From Xanthoparmelia taractica (lineage: Eukaryota > Ascomycota > Lecanoromycetes > Lecanorales > Parmeliaceae): 64,000 nt of DNA. A program made the translations under genes and the position numbers. The first letter of the stretch is position 1. Each line of letters opens with the position of its first letter. The stretch is taken from positions 1-64,000 of the forward strand of contig MU853190.1 of the NCBI GenBank assembly GCA_033085395.1. The letters are read 5' to 3'. The notes under the pieces were generated by a model. The model saw only the letters and a program-made list of their open reading frames with translations, was not told where the DNA came from and ran no database searches. This document shows positions 1 through 11,435 of the stretch, piece after piece.

Positions 1-148
1 TTTTTACGTATTTTTAGAATATAAAAAAATATCACGTAATATATTTATTAGAAACCCAATGGGAGTATGGGATATCCTATACCTTTCGATATAATACTCG
101 AAAAACTAGTCCCATACCATTAAATATACCACACCTTTTCGACTCGTA
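1..148 (+). mobile_element. truncated copy of small TIR element (right end only)
   Basis: This matches the right half of the complete element at 3094-3370 almost base for base, ending in a version of its terminal repeat. The left part lies outside the window. Differences from the intact copy are mostly transitions, for example the terminal CCGACCCGTA here reads TCGACTCGTA, which fits RIP-type C-to-T change. Strand is given relative to the intact copy. Confidence 0.8.
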
Positions 149-1332
149 TTTCTTATAAACGTTATTACTTAAATTAAGCTTTAGCGTCCTTTCGCTATAC
201 TTATAATATAAAAAATAATTTATTTATTATTTATTTTCTTTAAGATCTTAAAATATTAGATAAACGATCTTTTATTTAATTATAGAGTTATTAATAATTA
301 TATAGTAAAATTATTAGATATCTCGTTTTTTATATTACTACTTAATTTTTCGAAGAAACGTTATAATAATATTATTATTCTCGATTAAAGAAAGTAAATA
401 AACGTAGAAAAGTTATCTATTATACTCGCTATGAGTTATAATAATAAATAACTTTTATTTTAAGATATTAATATTATAGACGAAGTTTATTAAGACGAGA
501 TATTCTCGTCTTTAAAGAAACATTAAGCGGGCTATCGTTTATTCGTTAGTCTATACACACGATCGCAATTTAAGAATACTTAACAATACTTAAAATACTT
601 AAAATACTTATATTTCAATAGTCTTCTAATTATCGATATTTCTTATAGCTATAATATTTTTATATTAAATATTCTTTAACTACTTCATAATCTTTAAATA
701 ATTATTTATTTATTCTTACTTTAAGTTCTTTGCACTCTAAATACGCTTATTAGAATAAGCTTTCTTTTCTTTAGTCTTAACATTATAATAGTATAGTAGC
801 TTAAGATATCGATTATTAGTAGTCTATAAAGTAGTAAGATTAATAATTTATTTAACTTCTTTTAGATTACGATAAACTAAGAAGATCTTATAGTCTACAC
901 TAACGACTATATTAATAATATTTATTATAAACGAGTTAATTTTACATTAATTAGCATAGTCTTAATCGTAATTATATTTTTAATATAAAAATTTTTTATT
1001 AATAAAAGAAAGAAGTTTAATAGATAAAAGAATACTATAATTTAATTAACTATAGATCTTAATTATTTTTAATTTTATTTTATAGAGATTAATAATTCGT
1101 AAGATCTTATTCTTCTAACTATAAGTTTAATTAATTATCTCGTCTTTATAAAAGTAATATTATTAATAAAATAATTAAGTGTCTTTATTAGTTATCGCGT
1201 TATTAAATTTATTATATATTTAGAAATTATTAATTAATAACTAATACGTCTCGTATTGCTTAGATAATTACTTAATAAATAATTTTATTAAAAGAATAGT
1301 CTCGCGAGTCGCTAAAGTATTCTTTAATAGCT
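149..1332. repeat. AT-rich RIP-mutated DNA, no gene
   Basis: Very AT-rich, with TpA abundant, CpA and TpG scarce, and CpG still present, the usual footprint of repeat-induced point mutation. Every frame is full of stops. I could not identify the parent repeat; it may be an older element into which the LTR retrotransposon inserted. Confidence 0.75.
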
Positions 1333-1337
1333 TTAAT
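1333..1337. repeat. target-site duplication TTAAT, left copy
   Basis: Five bases directly before the 5' LTR, identical to 8041-8045 directly after the 3' LTR. This fixes the element borders. Confidence 0.8.
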
Positions 1338-1520
1338 TGTTACGAGTGTAACGATTACATAGGTCTACAACACCAAGTCGACTTATCTTTCCAATCGGGA
1401 CTAGTCTCTACAGGCCTTAACGTTTCTTCTAGATATTTCTTTCTAGATAGATAATTTCTCCTTAGACTTAATTTATTCGTTATATATTACTATTAACTTA
1501 ATCTAATTATAGTTCTAATA
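1338..1520 (+). repeat. 5' LTR
   Basis: 183 bp starting TGTTACGAG and ending CTAATA; the end was presumably CTAACA, giving the usual TG..CA ends. It aligns without gaps to 7858-8040. By my count the two differ at about 22 positions, all transitions. Confidence 0.88.
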
Positions 1521-3093
1521 TTAAATTAAGTCTTATCTTCTTATTACGCTCGTTAAACGTGCGAGCTAAAAGAATTCGTTTATAATATAACCGACGACTT
1601 TAAAAGATATTAATATATATTATTTTAGAATTGATATTTCTTAAATTATATAAATATATTATTAAAAGATTTAAATTATATAGAATTACTAAAGACTTAT
1701 AAGTAAGCGAGATTAAAGAAATCATAATAAGATAGCTCTTAAATTATACGAAGTACTCTCTTATAGTTAAATATTAATATAATCTTAATATCTATTTAAC
1801 ACTTAATATTCGATACTCGATCTCGCGATGTGACTGTAAGTCACGCGATTAGTTTATCGATTAGTGTGCTTTAGACGTATTTCTAACACGATTTAGTCGT
1901 TTTATTATTAGTTAATATAGTAGTTAAAGTCGTGTATATACGTCGATAAGAATTATTTATATAATTTACTTCTCGATATCTCGCATTAATAGAGCATTTT
2001 TTAAAGCTTATTCGTCTATAAGTATATCTTATTTAAATAATTATTACTTATATTTTAATCGGCTTAGGACACTTATTATAAACTTAGTTAAATTTATTTT
2101 TATCGTATTAATTTTAATTTCGATTCGAGCGAGTTTCGTATAAAAAAGTAATTCTATTTAAAAGTTTAGAGAAAAAAAAAATTTTTTTATAAAATCGAAT
2201 AATATCTTAATATTATATATTTGACGATTTATTTATAATTTTTATAAAATACTTTATAATACGAAGTAGGACGCGAGAGATTCTTAGATGAGAATAGATC
2301 TCGTAATTTACTCTACGCTATTTCTTAATTTAAAACGCTATCTTAAAAATACTTTAAATTAATGAGTATTTATATTATTTAAAAATACTTTTCGCGCGCC
2401 TAAGAATCTTATCTTCGTCTAGAATATAGTTATTTAAGAATAATTAATTTAGTGAATTAATACGAACTCTAAAGAGTTTTTAATTATTTTAGATAAACTT
2501 CGCGAATAACGCGATCTTAGAATAAAAGTTATTTAATTATACGATTTCTTGCTTAAAGAAAGTTCGAATTATAAGCTAAAATATAAAAAAGAATAAAAAA
2601 AGAAGAAAAAGATTAGAATTATATTTAATTAAGTTTAATTAGTCTATGATTATTTATAATAATAAATATAAAAATTTTAATATTAACTTCGAAGATCTCG
2701 TAAGAGATCTATTAATTTAATATAGATTTAAATCTTAGCTAGACGCTTTAAAAAGTTTTTTTATTCTTTAATATTAATTAACGATAAAGAATTTTAATAA
2801 GATAATTAAATTAGTTAAATATTTAATAAGTTAAAGATTAATTAAGATTATTTTAATAATAAGATAATTAAAATCGCTTATATTAAGTCACGCATTAATA
2901 AGAAAGTAACTAAAGTTATTTATACTTAATCTTATTATTTAAGCTTCGATCTCTATTAAATTATTAATAAGATTTTAAATAATTTATAAAAGTTATTTGA
3001 GAACTCGAATTATAAAATAAATAAAGCTCGTGAATATAAGATCTTAAAATAATAAGATCTCTCATTTAGCGACTTCTATTAAGACTTTAGATG

Positions 3094-3370
3094 TACGGGT
3101 CGGAAAGGTGTGGTATCTATTGAACATAGTCGTTTTCAACTTTTTTTCAACTTTTTTTTAAAAAATTATATCTTTTTAATCTATTTATAGAATTTTATAA
3201 TTATATAAGCGTTCGCTTAAGCTTTTTACGTATCTTTAGAATATAAAAAAATATCACGTAATATGTTTATTAGAAACCCAATGGGAGTATGTGATATCTT
3301 ATACCTTTCGATATGGTATTCGAAAAACTAGTCCCATACCATCAAATATACCACACCTTTCCGACCCGTA
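3094..3370 (+). mobile_element. nested 277-bp terminal-inverted-repeat element (MITE-like)
   Basis: The ends are perfect 23-bp inverted repeats beginning TACGGGTCGGAAAGG. Flanking 8-mers TTTAGATG (3086-3093) and TTTAGACG (3371-3378) differ by one C/T transition and read as an 8-bp target duplication. Eight-base duplications are typical of hAT-type transposons, although the duplication does not match the usual hAT consensus at every position. There is no coding capacity, so it must have been moved by a transposase from elsewhere. It interrupts the retrotransposon and is therefore younger than it. It keeps more C and G than its host DNA. A second truncated copy lies at 1-148. Confidence 0.85.
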
Positions 3371-4899
3371 TTTAGACGTCTTATTATAAAGTTAAGTATA
3401 TTAAATAAAACTTAACTTCGGGATATAGATAAGAAGCTCGTCTCTCGTCTTCGCACGATCTAAATTATTTCTCTTATCGAATTTATCACGATATTCGCTT
3501 TGAAAGTATTCTTAACTCGAATAGATAATAAGTATTATATTATATATTAAGAAAAGGTAATTAAGAAGACTAAGAAGGTGATAAATAAGATATAAGTCTT
3601 TAAGCGTATAACGTTTATATCTAATTCTATAAATATCTTCTTTTCTTAAACGAATCTAATTTTTTAACGTCTTTTCTTTTTCGCTATAAAGTAATAATAG
3701 CGAAAAATTATTAAGAATTAGAAGAAAGATATTTATTATATTTGTTATAAGAAGAGATACTCATTATTCGCTTATTTAAAATATCGATCTTCTTATTAAA
3801 TTAATAAGATAAAAAATTAGAATAAAAAGAATTTCGTAGAATCGAAGTTTAAATAATTCGATTTGAGAAATTTATAACTTTATTTATAATTATAAGTTAA
3901 GATAAGACTCTATTCTTATATAATCTAAAAGAGACTCGATATAAATTATTTATATTCAAATCGTTTTTAGCTCGAGAAAGTCTAATTTCTTAAAAAAAGG
4001 TTTATTACGTTTAAATTCTTATCGATATCGAGATTATCAAATACGCGTTTATTAACAAACGTCTAATTTACGAGATTTATTAGTTATTAGATATATAACT
4101 TATTTCTCTTATAAAGTCTAGATTAATTTAAGACTATAACGAGTAACTTAATAAGAAACTTATTATTTACGTTATATATCTAAATCTTATTCTTTCGAGA
4201 TATAAGAAACTTATAATCTTAATACTTATAGCGAATTTAAAATAATATATAATTATTTTAAATAAATTATAAATAAATCGCTTTAATATATTTTTAGATA
4301 TAAGTAATAACTTTATTCTCTTTCGAAACTATTTATTATAAACTTCTTCTATTTCTATCTCTTATTTCTCTATTAAATTAATACTCTTAATTAAAACTTT
4401 TAAATTAATTAAATCTCGATTAAAGATTCTTACTTATTTTTAATCAATATCTAAAAATTATTTATTCTCTATTTATAATATTATTATTATTTTCTTTACG
4501 ATATTAATTAAATAGACAAAGTATTCTAAGATTTAATTATTCGCGATATCGATAAAAGATATTAATTAAGATATAATATATAACGCTAAATCTAGAGCGA
4601 AAGAAATTAGTTTTTCTTTAATAAAGACTACTATCTATATCTAAGCGACGTTAAGAAATAATTTTCTCTTAAGTATTAGAAGTTCTTAAACGTTTTTAAT
4701 CGTTTTAAAATCGATTAGCTTTCTTCGCATCGCTCTTATAATTATAAGATCGAGTTTATTAATAACTTTAAATCGTCTTAAAGTCGCGTTTATTATATAT
4801 CTTTTTATAAGCTTTAGAAGATTAAAGAATATTTAATAAATAATTTATTTAAGAACTTTATAATTTCTAGTAAGACTTTTTATTCGTTATCGATTCTAT

Positions 4900-7640
4900 T
4901 TATCTTAAAAATTAATAATAATCTTTGTTTTTATACAGATTATCGGAAATTAAATATTATAATAAAAATAATTAATATTTACTTTCTCTAATAGAGGAAG
5001 TTATTAATAAAATTAAAAGATATCGATATTTTATTCGTTTAAATATTATCGTCGCATTTAATAAGCTACGAATAAACCTTAATAATAAGAATTATATAAT
5101 CTTTATTATAGTTTTCGAAGTCTATAAGTATCGAGTATTATTCTTTAGATTAATAAATATATCGAGCACTTTTTAATAATATATTAATAATATTTTATTC
5201 GATTTTCTAAACAACTTCTATTAAATCTATTTAGACGATATTCTTATCTATAATTAAACGAAGACGAAATATTAAAAGCACGTTAAATAAGTTCTTTAAC
5301 GTTTATAAGAGATTAGTCTATAGACTAATATTAAGAAATACGAATTCGATATTAAAGAAATTATATTTCTAAATATTATTATATTAAAAATTAATCTACG
5401 AATAAATTCTTATAAGATCGAAGCTATATTTAATTAAAATATCTTTATAAATCTAAAGAAGATTTAAGACTTTATAAAATTTATAAACTTTTATCAACGC
5501 TTTATTTATAAGTTTTTTAAATTAATTAAGTCTTTAATTAATCTTACGAAGAAGAATACTTTCTTCGTCTAAAACGAGATCTACGTTAAGTCGTTTAAAG
5601 ATCTTAAAAAGCGTATAATTATTATCTTAATTCTACGCTATTTTGATTTTAAACGTTAAACTATTTTTAAGATTAATTCTTTTAACTATATACTAAAAGA
5701 AATCTTATCTTAATATAATAGCGATAAAGTTCTATATTCGATAATATTCTATAATAAGAATATAATTTTAGCGAAATACAATTATTATATTTATAATAAG
5801 AAGTTATTAGCGATACTTTAAATATTAATAACTAAAATTAGAATATATCGAATTATCTATTTAAGCATTTATTAATTATTAAATCTTAAAAATCTTTATA
5901 AAAAATAAGAAGCTTACACGCCGTTAAGCTCGCTATCTAAATATCTTATCTAAATTTAATTTTTAGATTATCTTTTATGCGAAAATAGTTAATAGTAAAG
6001 TCGACGCTTTAACGAGAATATTATTATCTATCTTAGCGAACGAAGCTAATAAAAGAAGTTAATATTAATATTAAACGATTCTTATCTCGAATCGTGTTTA
6101 AATTCGAGTTATAGAAATCGAAGAAGATTTATTTAAACGAATTTATAAGATTAATTAAGAGGATTTTATATATAACGAATTTCGCGAAGCGATGAATTAT
6201 AATTAGATTAAACTTTATAATTATATATTAAGTTAATATTATATCGTCGATAAAGCACTCTTTAAGAACGAACTATTATAAGTCTTAATCGAGTTTTATA
6301 TAAAGCTATTAAGAGAGATTTATAATTAATTTTTTAATAATTATCTAGAAATACGAAGAACGATTAACTTACTTCTATATTATTACTATTAATCTAACTA
6401 CATTAAAACAATTAAATAATATATTTATAATTATTATTATTATTAACGTAATAAAGCCCCACGAGATAAAATAAATAAATTATTAATATTATTCTTAATT
6501 TCTTAAGATCGTTAATAAGACGTTTCTATAGACTTTATTATCGATCTATCTCTATTAGACGATTTTAACGCTATTTATATCCTTATATATTATCTTATAA
6601 AGAAGCGTTACTACGTATCGTATTATTAAGAAAATAGCGATTATTTATTCGAGAAACTTATTTAAATTCTTATATAAAATCTCTTTCGACTATATAAGTT
6701 ATTATAATCTCTTATATTAGATAGGGATATATAATTTATATCTACGCTTTAAAGAAGTCTCTATAAGCGACTACGTATTAAGATTAATTTATTTATCGTT
6801 TATTATCTCGAGACGAATAATTAGATCGAGAGGGCTAATTAGATCGAGAGGGCTAATTAGAATATAAAGCGAGATCTTTATATTTATTATAATTACTTAT
6901 AAGACGATTAAGTTAAATAAATTCTTATAATAAAATTTAGTAATAATAATAATATCTTATTCGCTATATTTCTTACTTTCTTTTATTTTAATTAAGATTT
7001 TTATTCTTATATATTCTTCGATTAAGATTATACTTTCTACGAGATTATACGTAAACGTCTATAAGTCTTAAGAATAGAAGATATTATAATTAAAATAGAG
7101 AAGATTCTAGAATTTGAACGATTATAATTAAAGAGAATACGTAGAGACTAGAGTTATAAAGGCACAGACGAATAAATATCGTAAGAAGATTATTTACGAT
7201 GTAAGCGACTAAGTCTAATTATCGTTTAAAAACATTAGAATTAAACGTCTCTATAAAAACCTCGAAGATAAATAACTCGATTTGTATAAAGTTTTTAAGC
7301 GAGTCGATATCTTATATTATTTAGAGCTTTCTTATAATATAAGAATTTATTTAATCTTTAATCTTAAAATATTAAAATCTATAACTATATATTCTTTATT
7401 AGAATAGAAGTATAATTCTCTTAGATTTATAATTAATTAACGAGAAAGAGTTATAAGACGTAAACGATATATTAAATTTTAGGCGTTATTATAAGCGATT
7501 TTAGTATAAAATTAAATAAATCGATCTAAATAGAGATAATAATTAATACTACGCGAATTAAAATAAGTTCGAAGACTTTAAGAAAGTAATAAATAAATTT
7601 TATAGACGATATTCTAATAAATCGCGCTAGGCCTAATAAG
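4900..7640 (+). pseudogene. relic of the retrotransposon pol region
   Basis: Discontinuous protein fragments survive among many stops. The clearest are reverse transcriptase (DYRKLN at 4938-4955, then YLDD at 5228-5239), an integrase segment starting near 6531 with a GFNAIY-like motif partly preserved as DDFNAIY, and a chromodomain-like end near 7520-7630 read from its FEDFKK and YRRYSNK fragments. The frame shifts between fragments. The damage is dispersed substitution rather than large deletion, which fits RIP. Not expressed as protein. Confidence 0.85.
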
Positions 7641-7857
7641 GAATTAGACTTCAATTAATTTTTACTTATTATTTAAATTTATTCGCTAACGCTACGATAA
7701 ACTAAGCGAAGAAGCTCGGCTCGATTAAGCTTCGAGCGAATCGAAACGCCTTATATTTATATTAGCATGCGTTTCTTCTAGGCGTTCTAAATAATTTCTT
7801 TATATGAATATTATTCTTCTATAGCGCTAAAACATCGCTATTTAGAAAGGGGGATAA

Positions 7858-8040
7858 TATTATAAGTGTAATAATTATATAGGTCTATAATATCAAGTCA
7901 ACTTACCTTCCCAATCGGGACTAGCCTCTATAGGCCTTGGCGTTTCTTCTAGATATTTCTTTCTAGATAGATAGTTTCTCCTTAGACTTAATTTATTCGT
8001 TACATATTATTATTAACTTAATCTAATTGCAGTCCTAATA
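7858..8040 (+). repeat. 3' LTR
   Basis: 183 bp, gap-free match to the 5' LTR. At some sites this copy keeps the C or G and at others the 5' copy does, so both LTRs mutated independently after insertion. Followed by the right target duplication TTAAT at 8041-8045. Confidence 0.88.
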
Positions 8041-8045
8041 TTAAT

Positions 8046-8540
8046 ATTATTAACGCGATCTCTAAAAATATCTTAGACGTCTTTTTATTATATTTAATTT
8101 CTCTTTACGATTCTTTTTATTTATTTAAATTATTAATTATCTTTCGCTTAATCGAAGAATAATAAAAGATAGAGAAAATATTTATTTTTAATAGCGACGA
8201 TAATTTAAACTCGTTAAAATACGTGAACTAACTTTATTTATTATTATTAAAATTATTATTATTCTTTATCTCTTAATTAAGAGCTAAATTCTTATTCGAG
8301 TACGCTAACGAAATACAATTACGATCGATATTCCCGAGATTGCTATCGTATCAATCGCGCTTCTTCTAAATATTCTCGAACGCGTTATATTAAGATAATT
8401 AACGAACGACGAGATCTTAGAAGTTTATAATACGCTAAAGAAACAATATACGCGAAGATCTAATGACGATAAGATAAAGTGAAGATGTTTAGATAGCGAT
8501 AGCGAAATATTGAAAGAAAGGAAGAGAAAGTAAGATAAAT
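8046..8540. repeat. AT-rich RIP-mutated flank, no gene
   Basis: Same composition as 149-1332. It grades into ordinary base composition at about 8530-8600, which marks the border of the AT-rich compartment. No reading frame, no recognisable repeat identity. Confidence 0.7.
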
Positions 8541-8789
8541 GCTTAAATTACTATGAGGGGGCCTTACTAATTAGGGGAATGTGACTGCATCGGCCTAATT
8601 ACAATTTAGCATTGGCTGAGGTTTAAAAGCATCCCTCCCTTGGCACAAGCCTTCCCCAGTCTCCAGTGTTACTCTTCTGTAGTTTCCCCTCGGTCATTGT
8701 GTGCAATAGCTATTCAAGCTGCCTTCGCTCAATTTTCATTGACGGTGACCGACCAAGCCAGCACTGATTGCCATTCAAGTGGGATATGC

Positions 8790-9209
8790 TCAGTAGCTGT
8801 AAGCCATTGCGCTTACTGAACCGGCTGTTGCTTCACTGGCACTCACGGAGGCTGCAGTAACATCTGCATAATATCCGTGACAATGAAAGCCTGCTGCAGC
8901 TGGACTGGATTTCAGCAGCCGCTTATCCTTGGGATCTGCCAAGTTTAACGAACTCAAGAGCTGCCACTGATCTATTGACATTTGTATCTTCCAGTCGAAG
9001 CCAGTTGAAACCAGTGAAGCTCTCCTAGTGCAATGAATTTCTGCACCAATTCCAAATATCCTTGACTTGTCTAATGCTTGAAACCGTAGATATAATGGAT
9101 ATCGTGGTTTATATGAATCTATTGCCCTCTGTGTCTCTTTACACGATACGTGTGGAGCAGTGTTTGTTATTCTAGGTATAATGTCGTCAAGTGCGGTCCA
9201 TTGGTGCAT
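8790..9209 (-). CDS. orphan ORF, doubtful
   Basis: An ATG-started open frame of 139 codons (ATG at 9207-9209), the first one of normal base composition beside the RIP-mutated block. The protein has no motif, signal peptide or membrane segment that I recognise; the C-terminus is Ala/Ser-rich. I see no intron. It could be a lineage-specific gene, a decayed fragment or chance. The 250 bp between it and the AT-rich border hold no other frame. Confidence 0.25.
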   Translation of the reverse strand: MHQWTALDDIIPRITNTAPHVSCKETQRAIDSYKPRYPLYLRFQALDKSRIFGIGAEIHCTRRASLVSTGFDWKIQMSIDQWQLLSSLNLADPKDKRLLKSSPAAAGFHCHGYYADVTAASVSASEATAGSVSAMAYSY

Positions 9210-9520
9210 GTTTGACACATTGGGCGAAGCTTCTAAAGACCTTGTGAGGAAAATAGCATGTTTGCAGTCTGTAATATATTAAGTGTGGTGTTGTTGGTAG
9301 ACGTATAACATTCTGGTCTTTTGTCCCTTGAAACCAAAGAACTCTTCCTCCGCCATCCTTCCATCAGCAACCTGTTAAATACAATCAGCGTTCGAACATC
9401 CCTTCTATCTATCCTAAGAACATTCTCTGAGTCTGTCCACTGGGGTTACCCTCTCTTGAACTTGGCATAGAGGCTGGCTATAGGCTCCTCGCGCAATCGT
9501 TAGCAGTTTTGAGTACTTAA

Positions 9521-10402
9521 TTCGAGCTATCGTTGGTAAAGGTTGACCAGAGCACATATAGTTTGATAAGCCGCTGTATTAATAGGTCTATAGATCTCTA
9601 TGAGAAGTACACGCAGCGCCAAACCGTCGGCGAGGTACATGGCAGAACAGACTTAGCATGGGATCAGGAGTACGCCCAAACTTCCCAGACACAGACCCTA
9701 CCACGTGCTTCATCGTTAGGTGCATCATGGGTTGGAGGTGAGGCAAAAATCGCTCGGCCAACATACCCTCCAGCCCCCAATAGTGCGTCAGCTATATCGC
9801 CGCTGAAGAACCAACCCTTATCAGCCACCATTTTGGGTCGAAACCCAAGTCCAAACCCAGCCAAACCCGCGTTCATGCCCGAGTACAATTTCGTACATAA
9901 TCACTACTCACGAATCACGGGAGATCTCGAGGCTGATGACTCGACTATAATGCAATCTTATGATTACGGTCCTCTTGACATCAGCCCTGCTATAGGGTTC
10001 CAAGTCCCCACAACCCATCGACGAATTCGTGCACCCCCACGAAAGGTCACTGTATTGGAGACGTTGCCACCTTTGAGCCCAGAAGTAGTAGCAGAAGTCA
10101 CACATCCAGTCAAGGTTCGAGAGCAAGCAGAACTTCTTGCAGCGATTCGAGAGGCACAGGAAGAGGTGCCTAAGCGCCAAAAACGAGCAAATCGAGCAAA
10201 GCAGACAAAGGTACCGCCTTATTTAATTCATGTCCCCACACCTTGTAGTGTCGAATACCTTGAGGCCGCTCTTTCATCAAAGCCACAGCCAACAACTCTC
10301 ACACGACCAAAATGTAAGCAACTCCGAATACAGTGTGGTCAGTCCTTGAGACGGGCGGGACACCACGCTGGTGGCGTACACAAGCAAGTACAAGTTCGAT
10401 GA
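9521..10402 (+). CDS. orphan ORF without its own start, probably an internal or terminal exon
   Basis: Open from 9521 to a stop at 10400-10402, about 290 codons, but with no ATG in the first 115. If real, it must be joined to an upstream exon I could not find. The protein is Pro/Ser-rich in the middle, then has a basic, Glu/Lys-rich stretch of about 40 residues (AAIREAQEEVPKRQKR and following) that could be helical. The composition is ordinary, with no RIP. An overlapping open frame in another phase (10383-10613, rich in Arg) might be a following exon, but no splice pair in the right phase was found. Function unknown. Confidence 0.35.
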   Translation, partial: FELSLVKVDQSTYSLISRCINRSIDLYEKYTQRQTVGEVHGRTDLAWDQEYAQTSQTQTLPRASSLGASWVGGEAKIARPTYPPAPNSASAISPLKNQPLSATILGRNPSPNPAKPAFMPEYNFVHNHYSRITGDLEADDSTIMQSYDYGPLDISPAIGFQVPTTHRRIRAPPRKVTVLETLPPLSPEVVAEVTHPVKVREQAELLAAIREAQEEVPKRQKRANRAKQTKVPPYLIHVPTPCSVEYLEAALSSKPQPTTLTRPKCKQLRIQCGQSLRRAGHHAGGVHKQVQVR

Positions 10403-11435
10403 GCGCCTGCGCCATCATAGTAAGGGTGATACACGACGGCGCTTACGAATTAGGGTCACCGCGGCAAATAGTCCAGTCCCTGGAATGAAAGCAAGATGTT
10501 TTGAATTGGGAAGATCGGGTACTTCAAACCACTTCAACGCGTTGGGAAGTCCTATTGTTGAGCGTCCAGACCGTTTCAACGATCCGGCCGCGGGAAGATA
10601 CGAGGGCGTTTAGCATTTATGCTTTAATAAAGAACATGTGGTTCCAGCGAAGCTGATTTCGAGGAGATCCGGACTCGAAACATTAATGATCGTAGTAACC
10701 GTACAGAAGAAGGAAAGCGAAATCAAGCGACCCTGAATCACATCGGGTGGCTTCATCAACTCCCTCGGGTCTCCTCGCAGTCTCTGAACATAGCTCACTT
10801 CTCGTCGGCCAGACGCTCATGCTTTCCGAAAATAACAGTCTTCATCCGCCTTCAACTCTTCAATAGCCGGACCCGTATTTCCATCGAATACAGCTCTGAT
10901 TACGAGCTTACTCTTCACAATAACTCTATCGCGGGCAAGATTGTATCCTCCCGAGTACCGGATTTCCTGTGTCAACCTTGCCTGGCATGCTGGTCCTAAC
11001 AGGCGATAGGACGCTCAGAAACCCTCCTTGAAAGTCTCGTAGAGCTACGTACATGTGTGTCTGCCGAATAAGAGAACATTCATCACTGAAGTGGATGACT
11101 GGCTTGGGGAAAAACGCATTGACAATGCTTTCCGAATTGAATCATACTAGGATTACAAGTGCTAGCGCCCCTAGTAGTCTATCGTACCCATGCCAAAAGG
11201 TAATGCAAAGCTATAGTGAAAAGACCATCTTCTCGTCGTGGATGTCGTCCGATGCTCTTCCTTCTCCCAACATAGCAGTGAAACAAAGAGCCTATATCCT
11301 ATTCGGCGATGATGAAACGCAAGACTCCACGTGAGCGTCTAAGTTTTTAGCGAGCGATGTTGAGAATAGGCTACTCATTAAAAACAGGGCCGGACCAGCC
11401 TTTCACTGTGTATTTGCAACCAAAAAGTTTTTTGT
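10403..11435. other. intergenic stretch, no supported gene
   Basis: It contains an Arg-rich open frame without ATG up to 10613 and a 93-codon ATG frame at 11053-11334. Neither shows a recognisable family or splice context. I see no repeat or RNA gene. Confidence 0.4.

Larger units (their letters stand above)
1338..8040 (+). mobile_element. RIP-inactivated Ty3/Gypsy-type LTR retrotransposon
   Basis: A 6703-bp element bounded by two 183-bp LTRs and a TTAAT duplication. The interior reads gag-to-pol on the plus strand but is wrecked by C-to-T and G-to-A change. Recognisable remains are reverse transcriptase around 4930-5500 (DYRKLN at 4938-4955, the catalytic YLDD at 5228-5239), an integrase core from about 6531 with its first catalytic Asp, and a chromodomain-like tail near 7520-7630. 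A purine-rich tract AGAAAGGGGGA (7844-7854) sits just before the 3' LTR, as expected for plus-strand priming. The order RT before integrase is that of Ty3/Gypsy, and the chromodomain-like end suggests a chromovirus. A 277-bp element is nested in the 5' part. It cannot be coding-competent. Confidence 0.92.

Noticed and set aside
6824..6857. Short tandem TTAGATCGAGAGGGCTAA units as a possible regulatory or CRISPR-like repeat
   Set aside because: Only two copies, inside the RIP-mutated integrase region; no spacers or further units.
10371..10613. 80-codon Arg-rich frame as a separate gene
   Set aside because: Starts with GTG, not ATG, and no splice pair joins it in phase to the preceding ORF.
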